Positions 15,407 to 24,127 of a DNA stretch of 64,000 nt are shown one piece after another. The first letter of the stretch is position 1; every line of letters begins with the position of its first letter. The notes under the pieces are model-generated. The model worked only from the letters and a program-made list of their open reading frames with translations. It was not told where the DNA came from and made no database searches. A program made the position numbers and the translations under genes. This stretch comes from CAWIUB01 sp963839995 (GTDB lineage: Bacteria; Actinomycetota; Actinomycetes; Mycobacteriales; Jatrophihabitantaceae). The stretch spans positions 102,746 to 166,745 of the forward strand of contig CAWIXH010000016.1 of the NCBI GenBank assembly GCA_963839995.1, read 5' to 3'.

Positions 15407-17748
15407 TGGGTATCCCGTCCTCCACATACCGATTGCAGATAATCCCGTCCTTCGACCTGAACGCAGCAGCCGAGCTGGTCGGCTACCTGGACACACTGGG
15501 CGCCGGTGCGGTGTACTGCTCGCCGCTGCTGCAGTCGGCCTCCGGGTCTTCCCACGGATACGACGTGGTCGATCCGACGCGTATCGACCTGGCCCGCGGC
15601 GGCGCCAGCGGATGGCGGGCACTGGTCGAGTCCGCGCGATCGGCCGGCCACGGTCAGGGTCTCGTCGTCGACATCGTGCCCAACCACCTCGGGGTGGCCG
15701 ACGCCAGCGAGAACCCGGCCTGGTGGGATGTACTGCGTCGCGGCCCGGCGTCGCCGTATGCGGCCTGGTTCGACATCGAGCGAGGCAGCCGACGTCTGCT
15801 CATCCCGGTGCTCGGCGACGACTTCCACGCCGACCGCGACCTGTCCATCGTCGACCGCGAACTGCGCTACCACGACCATCGGTTTCCCATTGCGCCGGGC
15901 ACGCAGGGTGGCAGCCCCGCCGAGGTGCACGATCGTCAGCACTACGAGCTGGTAGACCACCGGCGGGCCAGCGTCGAGCTGACACATCGGCGGTTCTTCG
16001 CGATCACCACGCTGGCCGGTGTGCGGGTCGAGGACCCCGAGGTCTTCGAGGCGACCCACCGACAGGTCCTGCGCTGGACCTCCGCGGGCGAGGTCGACGG
16101 GCTGCGGATCGACCACCCGGACGGCCTGGCCGACCCGCACGGATACCTGGCCCGGCTGCGCTCGCGCGCGCCCGACGCCTGGATCACTGTGGAGAAGATC
16201 CTGCAACCGGGCGAGCGACTGCCTGCCTGGCCGGTTTCCGGGACGACCGGCTACGACGCTCTTGCCGAGGTGAGCGCAGTTCTGGTCGATCCTGCCGCGC
16301 AGCCAGCCTTCGACGCGACCTACCGCGAGGTAGCCAGCGACGAGCGCACATTCGCCCAACACGCCGAGGCAGGCAAGCGCCTCGTTGCGACAACCATCCT
16401 GCGTCCGGAGATCAAGCGGCTCGCCCGGCTCGTCCCGCAGCTCGACAACGCCGCAGCAGCGCTGACCGAACTGCTCGTCGCGTTCCCCGTCTACCGGTCA
16501 TATCTGCCCGACGGCGCCGAGCATCTCGCCGCCGCGATCGGATTGGCGCGTGCCCGCGCGCCGGAGCTGGCCAACGCGATCGCCTCGCTCGTATCTCGGC
16601 TCTCGGATCCGGCCGATGAGCTGTGTGTGCGCTTCCAGCAGACGTCCGCCGCGGTCATGGCCAAGGGCGTCGAGGACACGGCGTACTACCGGTACGGCCG
16701 GTTCATCGCGCTCAACGAGGTCGGCGGCGACCCGGCACGGTTCGGCTCCGGGCTCGCTGAATTCCACGCCGCGCAGGAGATTCGCGTTGTGTCGTCCCCC
16801 TACGGCATGACAACGCTGTCCACGCACGACACGAAGCGCGGCGACGACGTCCGGGCTCGGCTGTTCGCCGTCGCCGAATTCCCCGACGAATGGCTCAGGT
16901 TGGTGCGGCGGCTGATGGCGCTCGTGCCGGTGCCGCACCGTGCGTTCGGCTACCTGCTGTGGCAGACATTCGTAGGCGTGGGGTTCGTCGCGCGGGAGCG
17001 CATGCACAGCTACGCCGAGAAGGCAATGCGGGAGGCCCACGACGGCACGAGCTGGACCGACCCGAACCCCGCCTTCGAGCAGGAGGCGCACGCCGCCGTC
17101 GACACCGCCTACGACGAGCCGGAGATCCGTGCGTTGATCGGCGAGTTCGTCGCATTGGTCACCCCGCCCGCCTGGTCGAATTCCCTGGCGCAGAAGCTGA
17201 TTCAGCTCACCATGCCCGGTGTGCCCGACGTCTACCAAGGGACCGAGCTGTGGGACGACTCGCTCGTCGATCCCGATAACCGCCGGCCGGTCGACTTCGC
17301 CCGCCGCGCGTCTGTGCTCGCCGCGTTGGACGACGCCGGTTCGCCGCCCCCGGTCGATGCGACCGGCGCCGCCAAGCTCTGGCTGGTGTCGCGCGCGCTG
17401 CGGCTGCGCCGTGACCGGCCCGAGCTGTTCACCGGCTATGCCCCGCTCCTCGCGAGCGGCCCCGCGGCCGACCATGCCGTGGCGTTCGACCGGGGCGGTG
17501 CGGTCACCGTCGCGACCCGCCTGCCCGCGCGGCTGGCCCGGGCCGGTGGCTGGCGGGACACCAGGCTGACACTCGATGGTGACCACACCGACATCCTCAC
17601 CGGCCGCCGGTTCGCGGGAGCCACCCGCCTTGCCGACCTGCTGGCGACCTACCCGGTGGCTCTGCTGGCCGGCCGAAGCCCTGGCGGCCGCGCCGCGGAG
17701 GATCAGAGACATCTGGAACGACATCACGCCGATGGCCCGCTGGCGTAG
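15406..17748 (+). CDS. treY: Maltooligosyltrehalose synthase TreY
   Basis: Converts the reducing-end maltose of a maltodextrin to trehalose by intramolecular transglycosylation, the first step of the TreY-TreZ pathway. The 780-residue protein shows SPLLQSASGSSHGYDVVDP, VDIVPNHLGVAD, GLRIDHPDGL (nucleophile Asp about 236), ITVEKIL (Glu about 263), KGVEDTAYYRYGR and the STHDTKRGDDVRAR motif diagnostic of TreY. The start codon overlaps the glgX stop. treZ, which often follows directly, is instead 8.6 kb downstream. Confidence 0.95.
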   Translation: MGIPSSTYRLQIIPSFDLNAAAELVGYLDTLGAGAVYCSPLLQSASGSSHGYDVVDPTRIDLARGGASGWRALVESARSAGHGQGLVVDIVPNHLGVADASENPAWWDVLRRGPASPYAAWFDIERGSRRLLIPVLGDDFHADRDLSIVDRELRYHDHRFPIAPGTQGGSPAEVHDRQHYELVDHRRASVELTHRRFFAITTLAGVRVEDPEVFEATHRQVLRWTSAGEVDGLRIDHPDGLADPHGYLARLRSRAPDAWITVEKILQPGERLPAWPVSGTTGYDALAEVSAVLVDPAAQPAFDATYREVASDERTFAQHAEAGKRLVATTILRPEIKRLARLVPQLDNAAAALTELLVAFPVYRSYLPDGAEHLAAAIGLARARAPELANAIASLVSRLSDPADELCVRFQQTSAAVMAKGVEDTAYYRYGRFIALNEVGGDPARFGSGLAEFHAAQEIRVVSSPYGMTTLSTHDTKRGDDVRARLFAVAEFPDEWLRLVRRLMALVPVPHRAFGYLLWQTFVGVGFVARERMHSYAEKAMREAHDGTSWTDPNPAFEQEAHAAVDTAYDEPEIRALIGEFVALVTPPAWSNSLAQKLIQLTMPGVPDVYQGTELWDDSLVDPDNRRPVDFARRASVLAALDDAGSPPPVDATGAAKLWLVSRALRLRRDRPELFTGYAPLLASGPAADHAVAFDRGGAVTVATRLPARLARAGGWRDTRLTLDGDHTDILTGRRFAGATRLADLLATYPVALLAGRSPGGRAAEDQRHLERHHADGPLA

Positions 17749-17815
17749 GACGATCCATAATCGGGCGTGAGCTGGTCAAGCCGTGAGCGACACGTTCGTG
17801 ACCGATCAGCATGCT

Positions 17816-18358
17816 TCATGAGGTATCGGCCACGCCCTGCCAGGCGACCTCGGCGAAGCTGAAGAGCCGCTGCGGGGTCATCCGCAGCCAGGCGGTTGCC
17901 CAGTCCAGGCTCCCGCCGCGGTTGCGCACTTCGGTGATGCGGCGGACTTCGGCCGGAACGGTCGCCACCACCTCGGCCGGGCCCTCGGTGAGGACTGCGG
18001 CATGGGTGTCGTGCTCTCCTTCGAGGATGGACAGAGCGAGCCACGGATGCGCCCGGACGTTGCCAAGCCGGGCCGCGCTGCCGAGCGTGGGCAGCCAGAA
18101 CGCCTCCGCGTACAGAGAGAACAGCGTCGGGGCGGCGTGTGCACGGCCGTCGGGCCGGGTGGAGGACGCGAGCGCGTAGGTCCGGCGCTCCAGGTACCCG
18201 GCCAGCTCGGGCACGGTCATCCGCCGCTGCGGCGGGTATGCCGTGCACACCGCCCGGCCGGCCCGGCTGAAGGACCCATCCTGTAGCCGGCCCAGCCAGG
18301 CCGCCATGGCCTGATTGCCGGCACTCGCCACAAGCTCTTCTCGGCGGTTGCTCCGCAT
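17816..18358 (-). CDS. PPOX-type FMN/F420-binding split-barrel protein
   Basis: About 180 residues. The core MTVPELAGYLERRTYALASSTRPDGRAHAAPTLF fits the pyridoxamine-phosphate-oxidase-like split barrel that binds FMN or F420. The start at 18358 (MRSNRREELVAS) has AAGGAG 11 bases upstream. The same frame continues upstream to 18757, but that part lies under a VOC-family gene in another frame and is not protein-like. Substrate unknown. It is the first gene of the island that separates treY from treZ. Confidence 0.7.
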   Translation of the reverse strand: MRSNRREELVASAGNQAMAAWLGRLQDGSFSRAGRAVCTAYPPQRRMTVPELAGYLERRTYALASSTRPDGRAHAAPTLFSLYAEAFWLPTLGSAARLGNVRAHPWLALSILEGEHDTHAAVLTEGPAEVVATVPAEVRRITEVRNRGGSLDWATAWLRMTPQRLFSFAEVAWQGVADTS

Positions 18359-18473
18359 AGGGCTCGTTCTCCTTGGGCGTTGTCTCTGATGTTCCGGAAG
18401 TGGCCGGGTCGACAAACAAGCCGCCGTAGGTCGCCTGCTGTGGTACGGCGGCGGCGGCACTGCCACGTGTCGG

Positions 18474-18803
18474 CTACTTTCCGCGCAGGCCGATCGGGTT
18501 GCCGTCCGGGTCGGCGAGCACGCAGATGCGCGCCCCTGGGGCGACCTGACGCGGCGCGTCGCGCTCGGTGGCGCCAGCCGCGAGCAGGGTCTCACGGGCC
18601 GCGTCGAGATCCTCGACGTCGGCGAAGGCCACCGGTCCCCCGCTCTCGCCAGCTGGATTGAGACCGACCTCGAAGCCGTTGATGTTGTACCCGACGTAGT
18701 ACGACTCGTCGGTGTGCGGTGAGCCAAGCAGCGCGCTGTACACGGCCTTGGCGGCATCCAGATCGGACACCGGGATCACCAGACTACGGATCGTGGGGCT
18801 CAT
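18474..18803 (-). CDS. VOC-family (glyoxalase/bleomycin-resistance-like) protein
   Basis: A 109-residue single VOC module: MSPTIRSLVIPVSDLDAAKAVYSALLG at the start, FADVEDLDAARETLLAAGA in the middle, and ICVLADPDGNPIGLRG at the end. Metal- or substrate-binding cannot be told from sequence. Two ATGs are adjacent; the second, at 18803, has GAGGAG at the better spacing of six. Related small enzymes (VOC, YciI, DHFR-like) recur in this window as intact or broken copies. Confidence 0.85.
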   Translation of the reverse strand: MSPTIRSLVIPVSDLDAAKAVYSALLGSPHTDESYYVGYNINGFEVGLNPAGESGGPVAFADVEDLDAARETLLAAGATERDAPRQVAPGARICVLADPDGNPIGLRGK

Positions 18804-18961
18804 CATCGTCTCCTCGCGGGTAAGGCGGTCACATCGCTGACCGCTGCTGCGTCGGTGGTGCCACGCTATTAGCGGATCACCCACCGACGCTTCTCGATTC
18901 CTGACTGACCTGACGACTGCCGATGGGCCGGCAGATCCACGCCATGTCGCGTAGGCCGAGC

Positions 18962-19249
18962 TCAATACTGAAGTAGCTCGCGGACCTCGACCCAGCCATA
19001 GGTGGGGAGCTTGTTCGCCCACTCGACGGCGGCGTCGATATCGGGGAGTTCCACTAGGTAGAACGCCTGAACCTGGCAGTCACCGTCGGCGAACGGGCGA
19101 CGTTTCACTGCCTCGTCGAGGGGGTGCCCGGCGATGGCGGTCTGCACGAGCCGAGCGTCGGTGACGGCCGGAGCCAGAGCGCCGTTCAGCACGAAAGCGT
19201 CGGCGCTCCTCACCTGCTCGTCGAAATCGACCCATGCCTGGAGGTCACC
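18962..19249 (-). pseudogene. 5'-truncated YciI-like (YCII/DGPF) gene
   Basis: The C-terminal two-thirds of a YciI/DGPF-domain protein is recognisable: AWVDFDEQVRSADAFVLNGA, then ADGDCQVQAFYLVELPDIDAAVEWA and GWVEVREL. The usual N-terminal YMLLIYG strand is absent. The frame meets a stop at about 19258, and from 19234 the DNA encodes an antitoxin on the other strand. GTG at 19213 could start a short product, but it would lack half of the fold. Confidence 0.65.
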
Positions 19250-19389
19250 CGGCGCTCAAAGAAACCCTTGATGTGTTGTCTGATCCCGCCGCTATGCAGC
19301 AGTTGCGCGACGGCGAGGCCGCGATTGCCGCCGGCGACGTCCTCGACGAGGCGGGCCTGCGAGACCTCGTGTCCAAACGGACGCCCTGA
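19234..19389 (+). CDS. Small Phd/RelB-type antitoxin, possibly N-terminally shortened
   Basis: A 51-residue ORF starting at ATG 19234 with the sequence KETLDVLSDPAAMQQLRDGE and then AAIAAGDVLDEAGLRDLV, which resembles the C-terminal toxin-binding part of Phd/YefM/RelB antitoxins. The N-terminal DNA-binding half normally present (80-90 residues in total) is missing; only PGGHPAL precedes the conserved part. It ends three bases before the RelE-like toxin gene, as expected for a coupled pair. Its first bases overlap the truncated YciI gene, placing a recombination junction at about 19240. Confidence 0.6.
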   Translation: MPGGHPALKETLDVLSDPAAMQQLRDGEAAIAAGDVLDEAGLRDLVSKRTP

Positions 19390-19392
19390 CGG

Positions 19393-19680
19393 ATGCCGGA
19401 GCCACCCGAACCGCCTTACCGGCTTCAAGTCGCAGGACCGACCGCGAGGGCGATCGCCAACCAGGTACCCGAAGCCGTCGCAGCGGCGGTCGTTGAGTTC
19501 ATCACCGGCGACCTTTTGCGCGACCCTCGTCGAGTCGGCAACCCGCTCCAACGCGAGCTTTCGGGTCGATGGGCGGCACGTCGCGGCAGCTACCGCGTGC
19601 TGTACGTGATCGACGAGCGAGCCCGCGCGGTCACGGTGCTCACCGCCGAGCACCGTCGTGACGTATACCGACAGCGCTGA
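19393..19680 (+). CDS. RelE/ParE-family toxin
   Basis: A 95-residue basic protein with YRLQVAGPTARAI at the start, DPRRVGNPLQRELSGRWAARRG in the middle and YRVLYVIDERARAVTVLTAEHRRDVY at the end, the RelE core with the conserved Arg/Tyr residues and C-terminal basic tail. RelE enzymes cleave mRNA at the ribosome. The small antitoxin ORF ends three bases upstream. Confidence 0.85.
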   Translation: MPEPPEPPYRLQVAGPTARAIANQVPEAVAAAVVEFITGDLLRDPRRVGNPLQRELSGRWAARRGSYRVLYVIDERARAVTVLTAEHRRDVYRQR

Positions 19681-19813
19681 AGGATTGACCTGGACCGCGC
19701 CCCGGGCGCTACGGCAGTGTCCCGTTCGCTGATTGGCGGTCTGCGGGCATCAAAGGATCGGATCGCGGAGAACTCGCCAAACCGTCCCCTCGACGCGACT
19801 CAGGTGACCCGCG

Positions 19814-19848
19814 CATAACGTGGTACGTTCATAACGTCGGGCGTTATG
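19814..19848 (+). promoter_or_regulatory. Operator-like repeats upstream of the HigB-HigA fusion
   Basis: CATAACG occurs at 19814-19820 and 19830-19836, and its inverse CGTTATG at 19842-19848, so the last two form a 7-bp perfect palindrome with a 5-base centre. A TATGCT hexamer (19845-19850) lies about seven bases before GTG 19858 and could be a -10 element of a leaderless transcript. Such repeats are typical of autoregulation by HigA-type antitoxins. Confidence 0.55.
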
Positions 19849-19857
19849 CTATGGGGC

Positions 19858-20451
19858 GTGCTGCGCTCGTTCGCCGACAAGGACACGGAGCGGGTGTGGC
19901 ACCGCGAGCGGTCACGCCGGCTCGACCCGACAACCCAACGAGCGGCCCTGCGCAAGCTGCTGATCCTAGATGCGGCAGATACCCTGGACGACGCTCGGAT
20001 CCCACCGGGCAACCGACTGGAGAAGCTACGCGGCGACCGAGCGGGCCAGCACAGCGTCCGTGTGAACCAGCAGTGGCGGATCTGCTTTCGCTGGACGAGC
20101 GCCGGACCAGAAGACGTCGAGATCGTCGACTACCACCGAGGAGCAGACAGCATGAGCACCGCATTCATGACGCCGATCCATCCCGGCGAGATCCTCGTCG
20201 AGGAGTACCTCACCCCGCTGGGCATCACGCAGCACAAGCTCGCGGTCGAAATCGGCGTGCCACCACGGCGGATCAACGAGATCGTGCACGGAACCCGCCG
20301 CATCAGTGCCGACACCGCCCTGCGGCTGGCCCGCTACTTCGGAACCTCCGAGCGCTACTGGATGAACCTCCAAGGCCGCCATGACATCGAGGTCCAACGC
20401 GACCGCCTAGCCGGGGCGCTCGACGACATCCGTCCCCTCGCCAACGCTTGA
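19858..20451 (+). CDS. In-frame fusion of HigB-type toxin and HigA-type antitoxin
   Basis: Residues 1-93 form a complete HigB/RelE-like toxin (VLRSFADKDTERVW, LDAADTLDDARIPPGNRLEKL, GDRAGQHSVRVNQQWRICF, ending VEIVDYH). Residues 99-197 form a complete HigA/XRE antitoxin (MTPIHPGEILVEEYLTPLGI, then PPRRINEIVHGTRRIS). Between them CGA at 20137-20139 sits where separate higB genes end in a stop, so one TGA-to-CGA change would explain the fusion. GAGGAG (20138-20143) still lies eight bases before the antitoxin ATG at 20152, so free HigA may also be made. GTG 19858 is preferred over ATG 19846 because toxins of this group begin M-x-R-S-F. Confidence 0.8.
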   Translation: MLRSFADKDTERVWHRERSRRLDPTTQRAALRKLLILDAADTLDDARIPPGNRLEKLRGDRAGQHSVRVNQQWRICFRWTSAGPEDVEIVDYHRGADSMSTAFMTPIHPGEILVEEYLTPLGITQHKLAVEIGVPPRRINEIVHGTRRISADTALRLARYFGTSERYWMNLQGRHDIEVQRDRLAGALDDIRPLANA

Positions 20452-20489
20452 CTCGCCCTGTTGACGATCCTCTGCGGAACGGTCAGCCA

Positions 20490-20610
20490 GACCCACCGCG
20501 TCAGCGCTCGCGAGAGCCTCCCGTTCGCTCCACGCGCCAGGGTCAATGACGATCACGACGCCGTCGGTCTCGAGCCGGACACAGGAATGCGAGTAACGGC
20601 GGTGGCGCAT
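20490..20610 (-). pseudogene. 3'-truncated metallo-beta-lactamase-fold hydrolase gene
   Basis: From ATG at 20610 the frame reads MRHRRYSHSCVRLETDGVV then IVIDPGAWSEREALASADAV, the start of an UlaG-like MBL-fold protein. Where the metal-binding HxHxDH motif should follow, the sequence changes to unrelated residues and the frame runs antisense into the HigB-HigA gene. Only about 40 family residues remain. Confidence 0.6.
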
Positions 20611-20828
20611 GACCACAGCATCTCGCGTGCCGAAGCCGGAGATTTCGTCTGAACTTGACTCGATCGCGCCGACCACTCCGTTCCGGTGGACGATCGGCTG
20701 CGGCACACCCCACCGGTGTTGCGATTCACTACCCCTTGCGGTTGATCGCGATCGTCGTAGTGCATGCAGCGCGAGGCGTCGTCGGTCCCCGCTGTCGACC
20801 GCGCCGCCCGCCGTTCCCCTTGCGGCAG

Positions 20829-21643
20829 CTACGGGAAGGTTGTCCATCCCGTCCGCGGCGGCTCTTGCGCTGGTGTGGAGTGGAACAGGTTGTCGGGCAT
20901 CGGCGTGTCGACGGCTTCGATCCGCAGTTCGTGGCCGGAGCCCGGCGTGCTGCCGCCGATCGCCTCGGTCAGCACGCAGATCCCGGTGCTGGTGTCCAGG
21001 CGGACCCGGTCGGCGTCCGGGTACTCGTCGCGCATGATGTGGTAACCGGCACCGGACTCAGCTTCGACAAGGTCGATCTGACGCGAGGGCAACAGTGCGC
21101 AGCAGGTGCAACGCGGCTATAGGCCGGCGCCGGGCGCAGGACCGCCTCCCATGCCGGGCGTCCGCCGTGCTCGACCTCCGCGATCGCGTCGATTTCGGTG
21201 CCCGGCAGGTCCCCGTCGGCGTCCGGGCTGTGGCCGTCGGCCAGCTCGACTGGGTCCAGCATCGCCACCCAGAAGTAGTCCCGGTACATCGGAGCGTCGT
21301 AGCAGAACTCGGACGCGAACCGGTCGGGCCGGGCCGCTACCAGGCCGTCGGCACGCAGCAGCGTGGCAGGCGCGTGTGGGTCTGTCCACCACGGTTGCAC
21401 AGATGGGTGCCGTTCGCCGCTTGCCATGATGGTCTCGCCCTTCACCCGTGCGGCGTGGACGATCTGGACCAGGTCGCCGTCGGCCGTTTCCACCCGCAGC
21501 CGGTCCGGCCGGCGCAGCCACGCCCGCAGCTCTTGGGTGCGCCACCGGTCGCCCGGCCAACGGGCGGTGAATCGCAACGTCATCCAGCGCCACGGCGACG
21601 ACCTTGCCAAGGCAGCGAAGTCGGCGGCAGATGGAGACGTCAC
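20829..21643 (-). pseudogene. Frameshifted conserved actinobacterial hypothetical gene
   Basis: From GTG 21643 the frame encodes a soluble protein of unknown function (WMTLRFTARWPGDRW, EFCYDAPMYRDYFWVAMLDP, AWEAVLRPAPAYS) up to about 21115. The protein-like reading then moves to another frame (CTCCALLPSRQIDLVEAE, ICVLTEAIGGS, HELRIEAVD) to the stop at 20829. One base deleted near 21110-21120 accounts for it. Both halves look like one protein of about 270 residues; I do not recognise a function. Confidence 0.65.
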
Positions 21644-21735
21644 ATGCACAGTGTCCCCGACAGGACGCCGAGCCACGACGAAATCTCTACGGGCACCCCC
21701 CGGCTGCCCGCCTGTCCTCACAAGCCGACGATCCG

Positions 21736-21865
21736 CTATCGCGAGGGTCGGTCTCCGTCGCCGATTGTCTTGTGCCAGACGAGTAGATAGCGCCATAGCA
21801 CCAGCCGCCGCACTCGTGCGCCGGGCAACACGGCGGAGGCCTGCTGGCGCACCTGGCGGGTAGTT
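21736..21865 (-). pseudogene. 3' fragment of a SAM methyltransferase gene split by an IS
   Basis: The minus-strand frame entering from the IS end reads TTRQVRQQASAVLPGA then RVRRLVLWRYLLVWHK and stops at 21736. It continues the methyltransferase fragment at 23589-24116, which breaks at DPDLTT immediately on the other side of the element. Joining the two across the duplicated AGTT restores one frame of about 220 residues. Confidence 0.85.
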
Positions 21866-23588
21866 ACTTCGACCTGAAAAAGTCGGGCGTCGGTGAGTGT
21901 GGTCGTCGGGCGGCTGGCCGGCGGGTGGGTCGGATGGTGTTGATCGTCGCCGGTGGGTGGTTTCAGCTGGCGAGGTTGCCGATCTTGACCAGGTTGTGGG
22001 TCAAGACCCCGTGGCCGGCCCAGATCCGGGCTCCCTGGGTGCCGTCGAGGCGGGTGCGGTCCCATCCGTACCCGCGTTTGAGGCTGCTGATCCGGCCTTC
22101 GCTGCCGGTTCGCCATTTCACGGTCCGCCGGAACGCGGGCCTGCGTTCCTCGGCCTGGCGGGCCGTGCCGGGTCTGCCTTTGCGGGGGATGACGACGGTG
22201 CGCACACCTTGCGCGTGCAGGTCGTCGTCGACCTTCTTCTCTCCGTAGCCGCGATCCGCGGTTACCGTGCGGGGGCGGCGGTTCGTACGACGGATGACGC
22301 GTCCGACGGCGGGGGCGAGCTGCGGCGCGTCGGCGGGGTTGCCAGGCTCGACGGTGTGGTCGAGCACGACGCCGTCGTCGTTGTCCACGACCTGGCCCTT
22401 GTACCCGAACTCGACCGGCTTGCCGAGGCGGCCCTTGGCGATCGGGCGGGCGTCCGGGTCGTGCAGGCTGACCCGCCGTGTCGCCCCATCCGGTGTTGTG
22501 CCGGCGACGCGTTGCCGGGTCTGCGCGGCGATGCGCAGGGTCGCTTCCAGCAGCTCGACCAGGTCATTCACCGCCCGCCGCAGTCGTCCGCGGCGCCGGC
22601 CCGCCGCCGCGTCACGCACCCCCACTGCCGCAAGCCGTTCGGCCTTGAGCTGGGCACCGCGCAGCGCCCGGCGGGCGTTGCTGAGCAGCCGCTCGGCGTC
22701 GCGGGCGGCCTTCTCGGCCAGCCCGGCCAGTTCCCCGGTGATCCGCCGCACCGTGGCCTGCGCCTCGTCACGCCCCGCCGCGGCGCGCAGGCGCAGCTTC
22801 GCCGCGATCCCGTGCGCCCGTTTGCCGGCCACCCGGGACCGGTCCCGGACCTTGGTGCGCGTCGCGCCACCAGCGGCCTGGATCCGCCGGCCGGTCGCCG
22901 CGATCCGCCGCACCGCCTTGGCCAACAACCCCGAATCGGTCGGGTAGGCGACGTTCGCCGGCACCACCGTCGTGTCCGCGCGCAGCCGCGTGGTGCGCAG
23001 CAGCTTCGCCTCGGCCGCCTTCGCCAGCAGCGCTTCATTCAGCCCATCCACTGCGGCCGTGCCGCAGCGCGTCGTCAGCTTCATCAATGTCGTCGGGTGC
23101 GGCACCGACCCATCCAGCGGGATCCGGCAGAACCGCCGCCACGTGATCGAGTCGGTCACCTCCCGGCACAGCGACTCGAAGCCCAGCCGATACCGGAACT
23201 TCAAGAACATCAACCGCAGGTAGGTCTCCATCGGCGTAGACGGCCGGCCCACTCGCGGGTCGAAGAACGCCACGAACGGCGCAAAGAACGCCGGGTCATC
23301 GAGCAGGCGATCCACCCGTGCCAGCTCCTCCGGCAGTCGCCGCACCTGCTCAGGCAGCACCGCCTCCCACAAGCTGACCTGCTCCGCCCGCGTCCGCAGC
23401 ATCCGCACTCCCGGCTCGACCCGACCACCGCCGAGACCATGATCCCGCAAGACTAGACCTCCAACCCGACGGCACGCCGAGCCGAATCCCCTACAAAACA
23501 AGGAGATCTGATCAGTAGCCGGACGGAGTCGAGCCGGTTTCGGCTGACCCAGTCGATGAGATCCGCGCCGACTTTTTCAGGTCGAAGT
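21866..23588 (-). mobile_element. Complete DUF772-type IS (ISNCY/IS5-like), about 1723 bp
   Basis: A perfect 21-bp inverted repeat marks the ends (21865-21885 and 23569-23589; it begins ACTTCGACCTGAAAAAGTCG). AGTT, or up to TAGTTA, is repeated directly at both flanks (21862-21865 and 23589-23592). The element carries one transposase gene on the minus strand and splits a methyltransferase gene. Perfect ends suggest a recent insertion. Confidence 0.92.
21963..23402 (-). CDS. DUF772-type transposase (ISNCY/IS5-like)
   Basis: About 479 residues from MLRTRAEQVSLWEAVLPE. The N-terminal DUF772 part includes DPRVGRPSTPMETYLRLMFL and DSITWRRFCRI. The DDE core has LRADTTVV (first Asp), TADRGYGEKKVDDDL (second Asp) and KRGYGWDRTRLDGTQGARIW near the C terminus. 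A long Arg/Ala helix-rich insertion lies between about residues 190 and 300. ATG at 23402 is chosen over an upstream start at 23501 because family similarity begins there. Confidence 0.88.
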   Translation of the reverse strand: MLRTRAEQVSLWEAVLPEQVRRLPEELARVDRLLDDPAFFAPFVAFFDPRVGRPSTPMETYLRLMFLKFRYRLGFESLCREVTDSITWRRFCRIPLDGSVPHPTTLMKLTTRCGTAAVDGLNEALLAKAAEAKLLRTTRLRADTTVVPANVAYPTDSGLLAKAVRRIAATGRRIQAAGGATRTKVRDRSRVAGKRAHGIAAKLRLRAAAGRDEAQATVRRITGELAGLAEKAARDAERLLSNARRALRGAQLKAERLAAVGVRDAAAGRRRGRLRRAVNDLVELLEATLRIAAQTRQRVAGTTPDGATRRVSLHDPDARPIAKGRLGKPVEFGYKGQVVDNDDGVVLDHTVEPGNPADAPQLAPAVGRVIRRTNRRPRTVTADRGYGEKKVDDDLHAQGVRTVVIPRKGRPGTARQAEERRPAFRRTVKWRTGSEGRISSLKRGYGWDRTRLDGTQGARIWAGHGVLTHNLVKIGNLAS

Positions 23589-24116
23589 AGTTAGGTCCGG
23601 GTCTCGCATCGGCATTTGGTCGCAGCCAGGGTCGTGACACAGCCTCGACCCCAGCCGGGTCCGGTTCCCGCCGGCGGCGAGGCCAACGGCGATCAGATGG
23701 TGCCAGGTGGTGGCTACCAGTTCGACCGGCAATTCTCGCGGCAGGTCACGGCGCGGTAGGGCGACGGCGGCAAGCACTCCGCCGGGGCGCAGCGCTTCGG
23801 CCAAGCACCGCAGCGCCGGCACCAACGGCAGGTGATGCAGCGCGCTCATGGACACGATGGCGTCGTAGCGCCCAGCGGCCAGCTCGGTGTGCGTGACGTC
23901 GGCCAAGTCGCAGGTGACGTTGCCGGGCACCCGACGACGGGCTTCCTCGATCATGGCTGGGTCGCGATCGAGGGCGTCCACGTAGCGCGCTCGGCTGGCC
24001 AGCTCGCTCGCGAGTTGTCCGGCGCCGCAGCCAACCTCCAGGACATGAGCGGCGTCCGCGGGCACCTCGCGCACCAGCAGCCGGTGGTAGTAGGCGTTGT
24101 GATCCCAAGGAAACAT
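23589..24116 (-). pseudogene. 5' fragment of a class I SAM methyltransferase gene split by an IS
   Basis: From ATG 24116 (MFPWDHNAYYHRLL) the frame gives a UbiE/Methyltransf_11-like protein: HVLEVGCGAGQLASELA is the SAM-binding glycine loop, followed by VDALDRDPAMIEEAR, YDAIVSMSALHHLP and LRPGGVLAAV. It runs into the IS terminus after DPDLTT; the missing C terminus is at 21736-21865. The insertion removes the last 43 or so residues, so the product is probably inactive. Confidence 0.85.
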
Positions 24117-24127
24117 CGGTCCCATGC

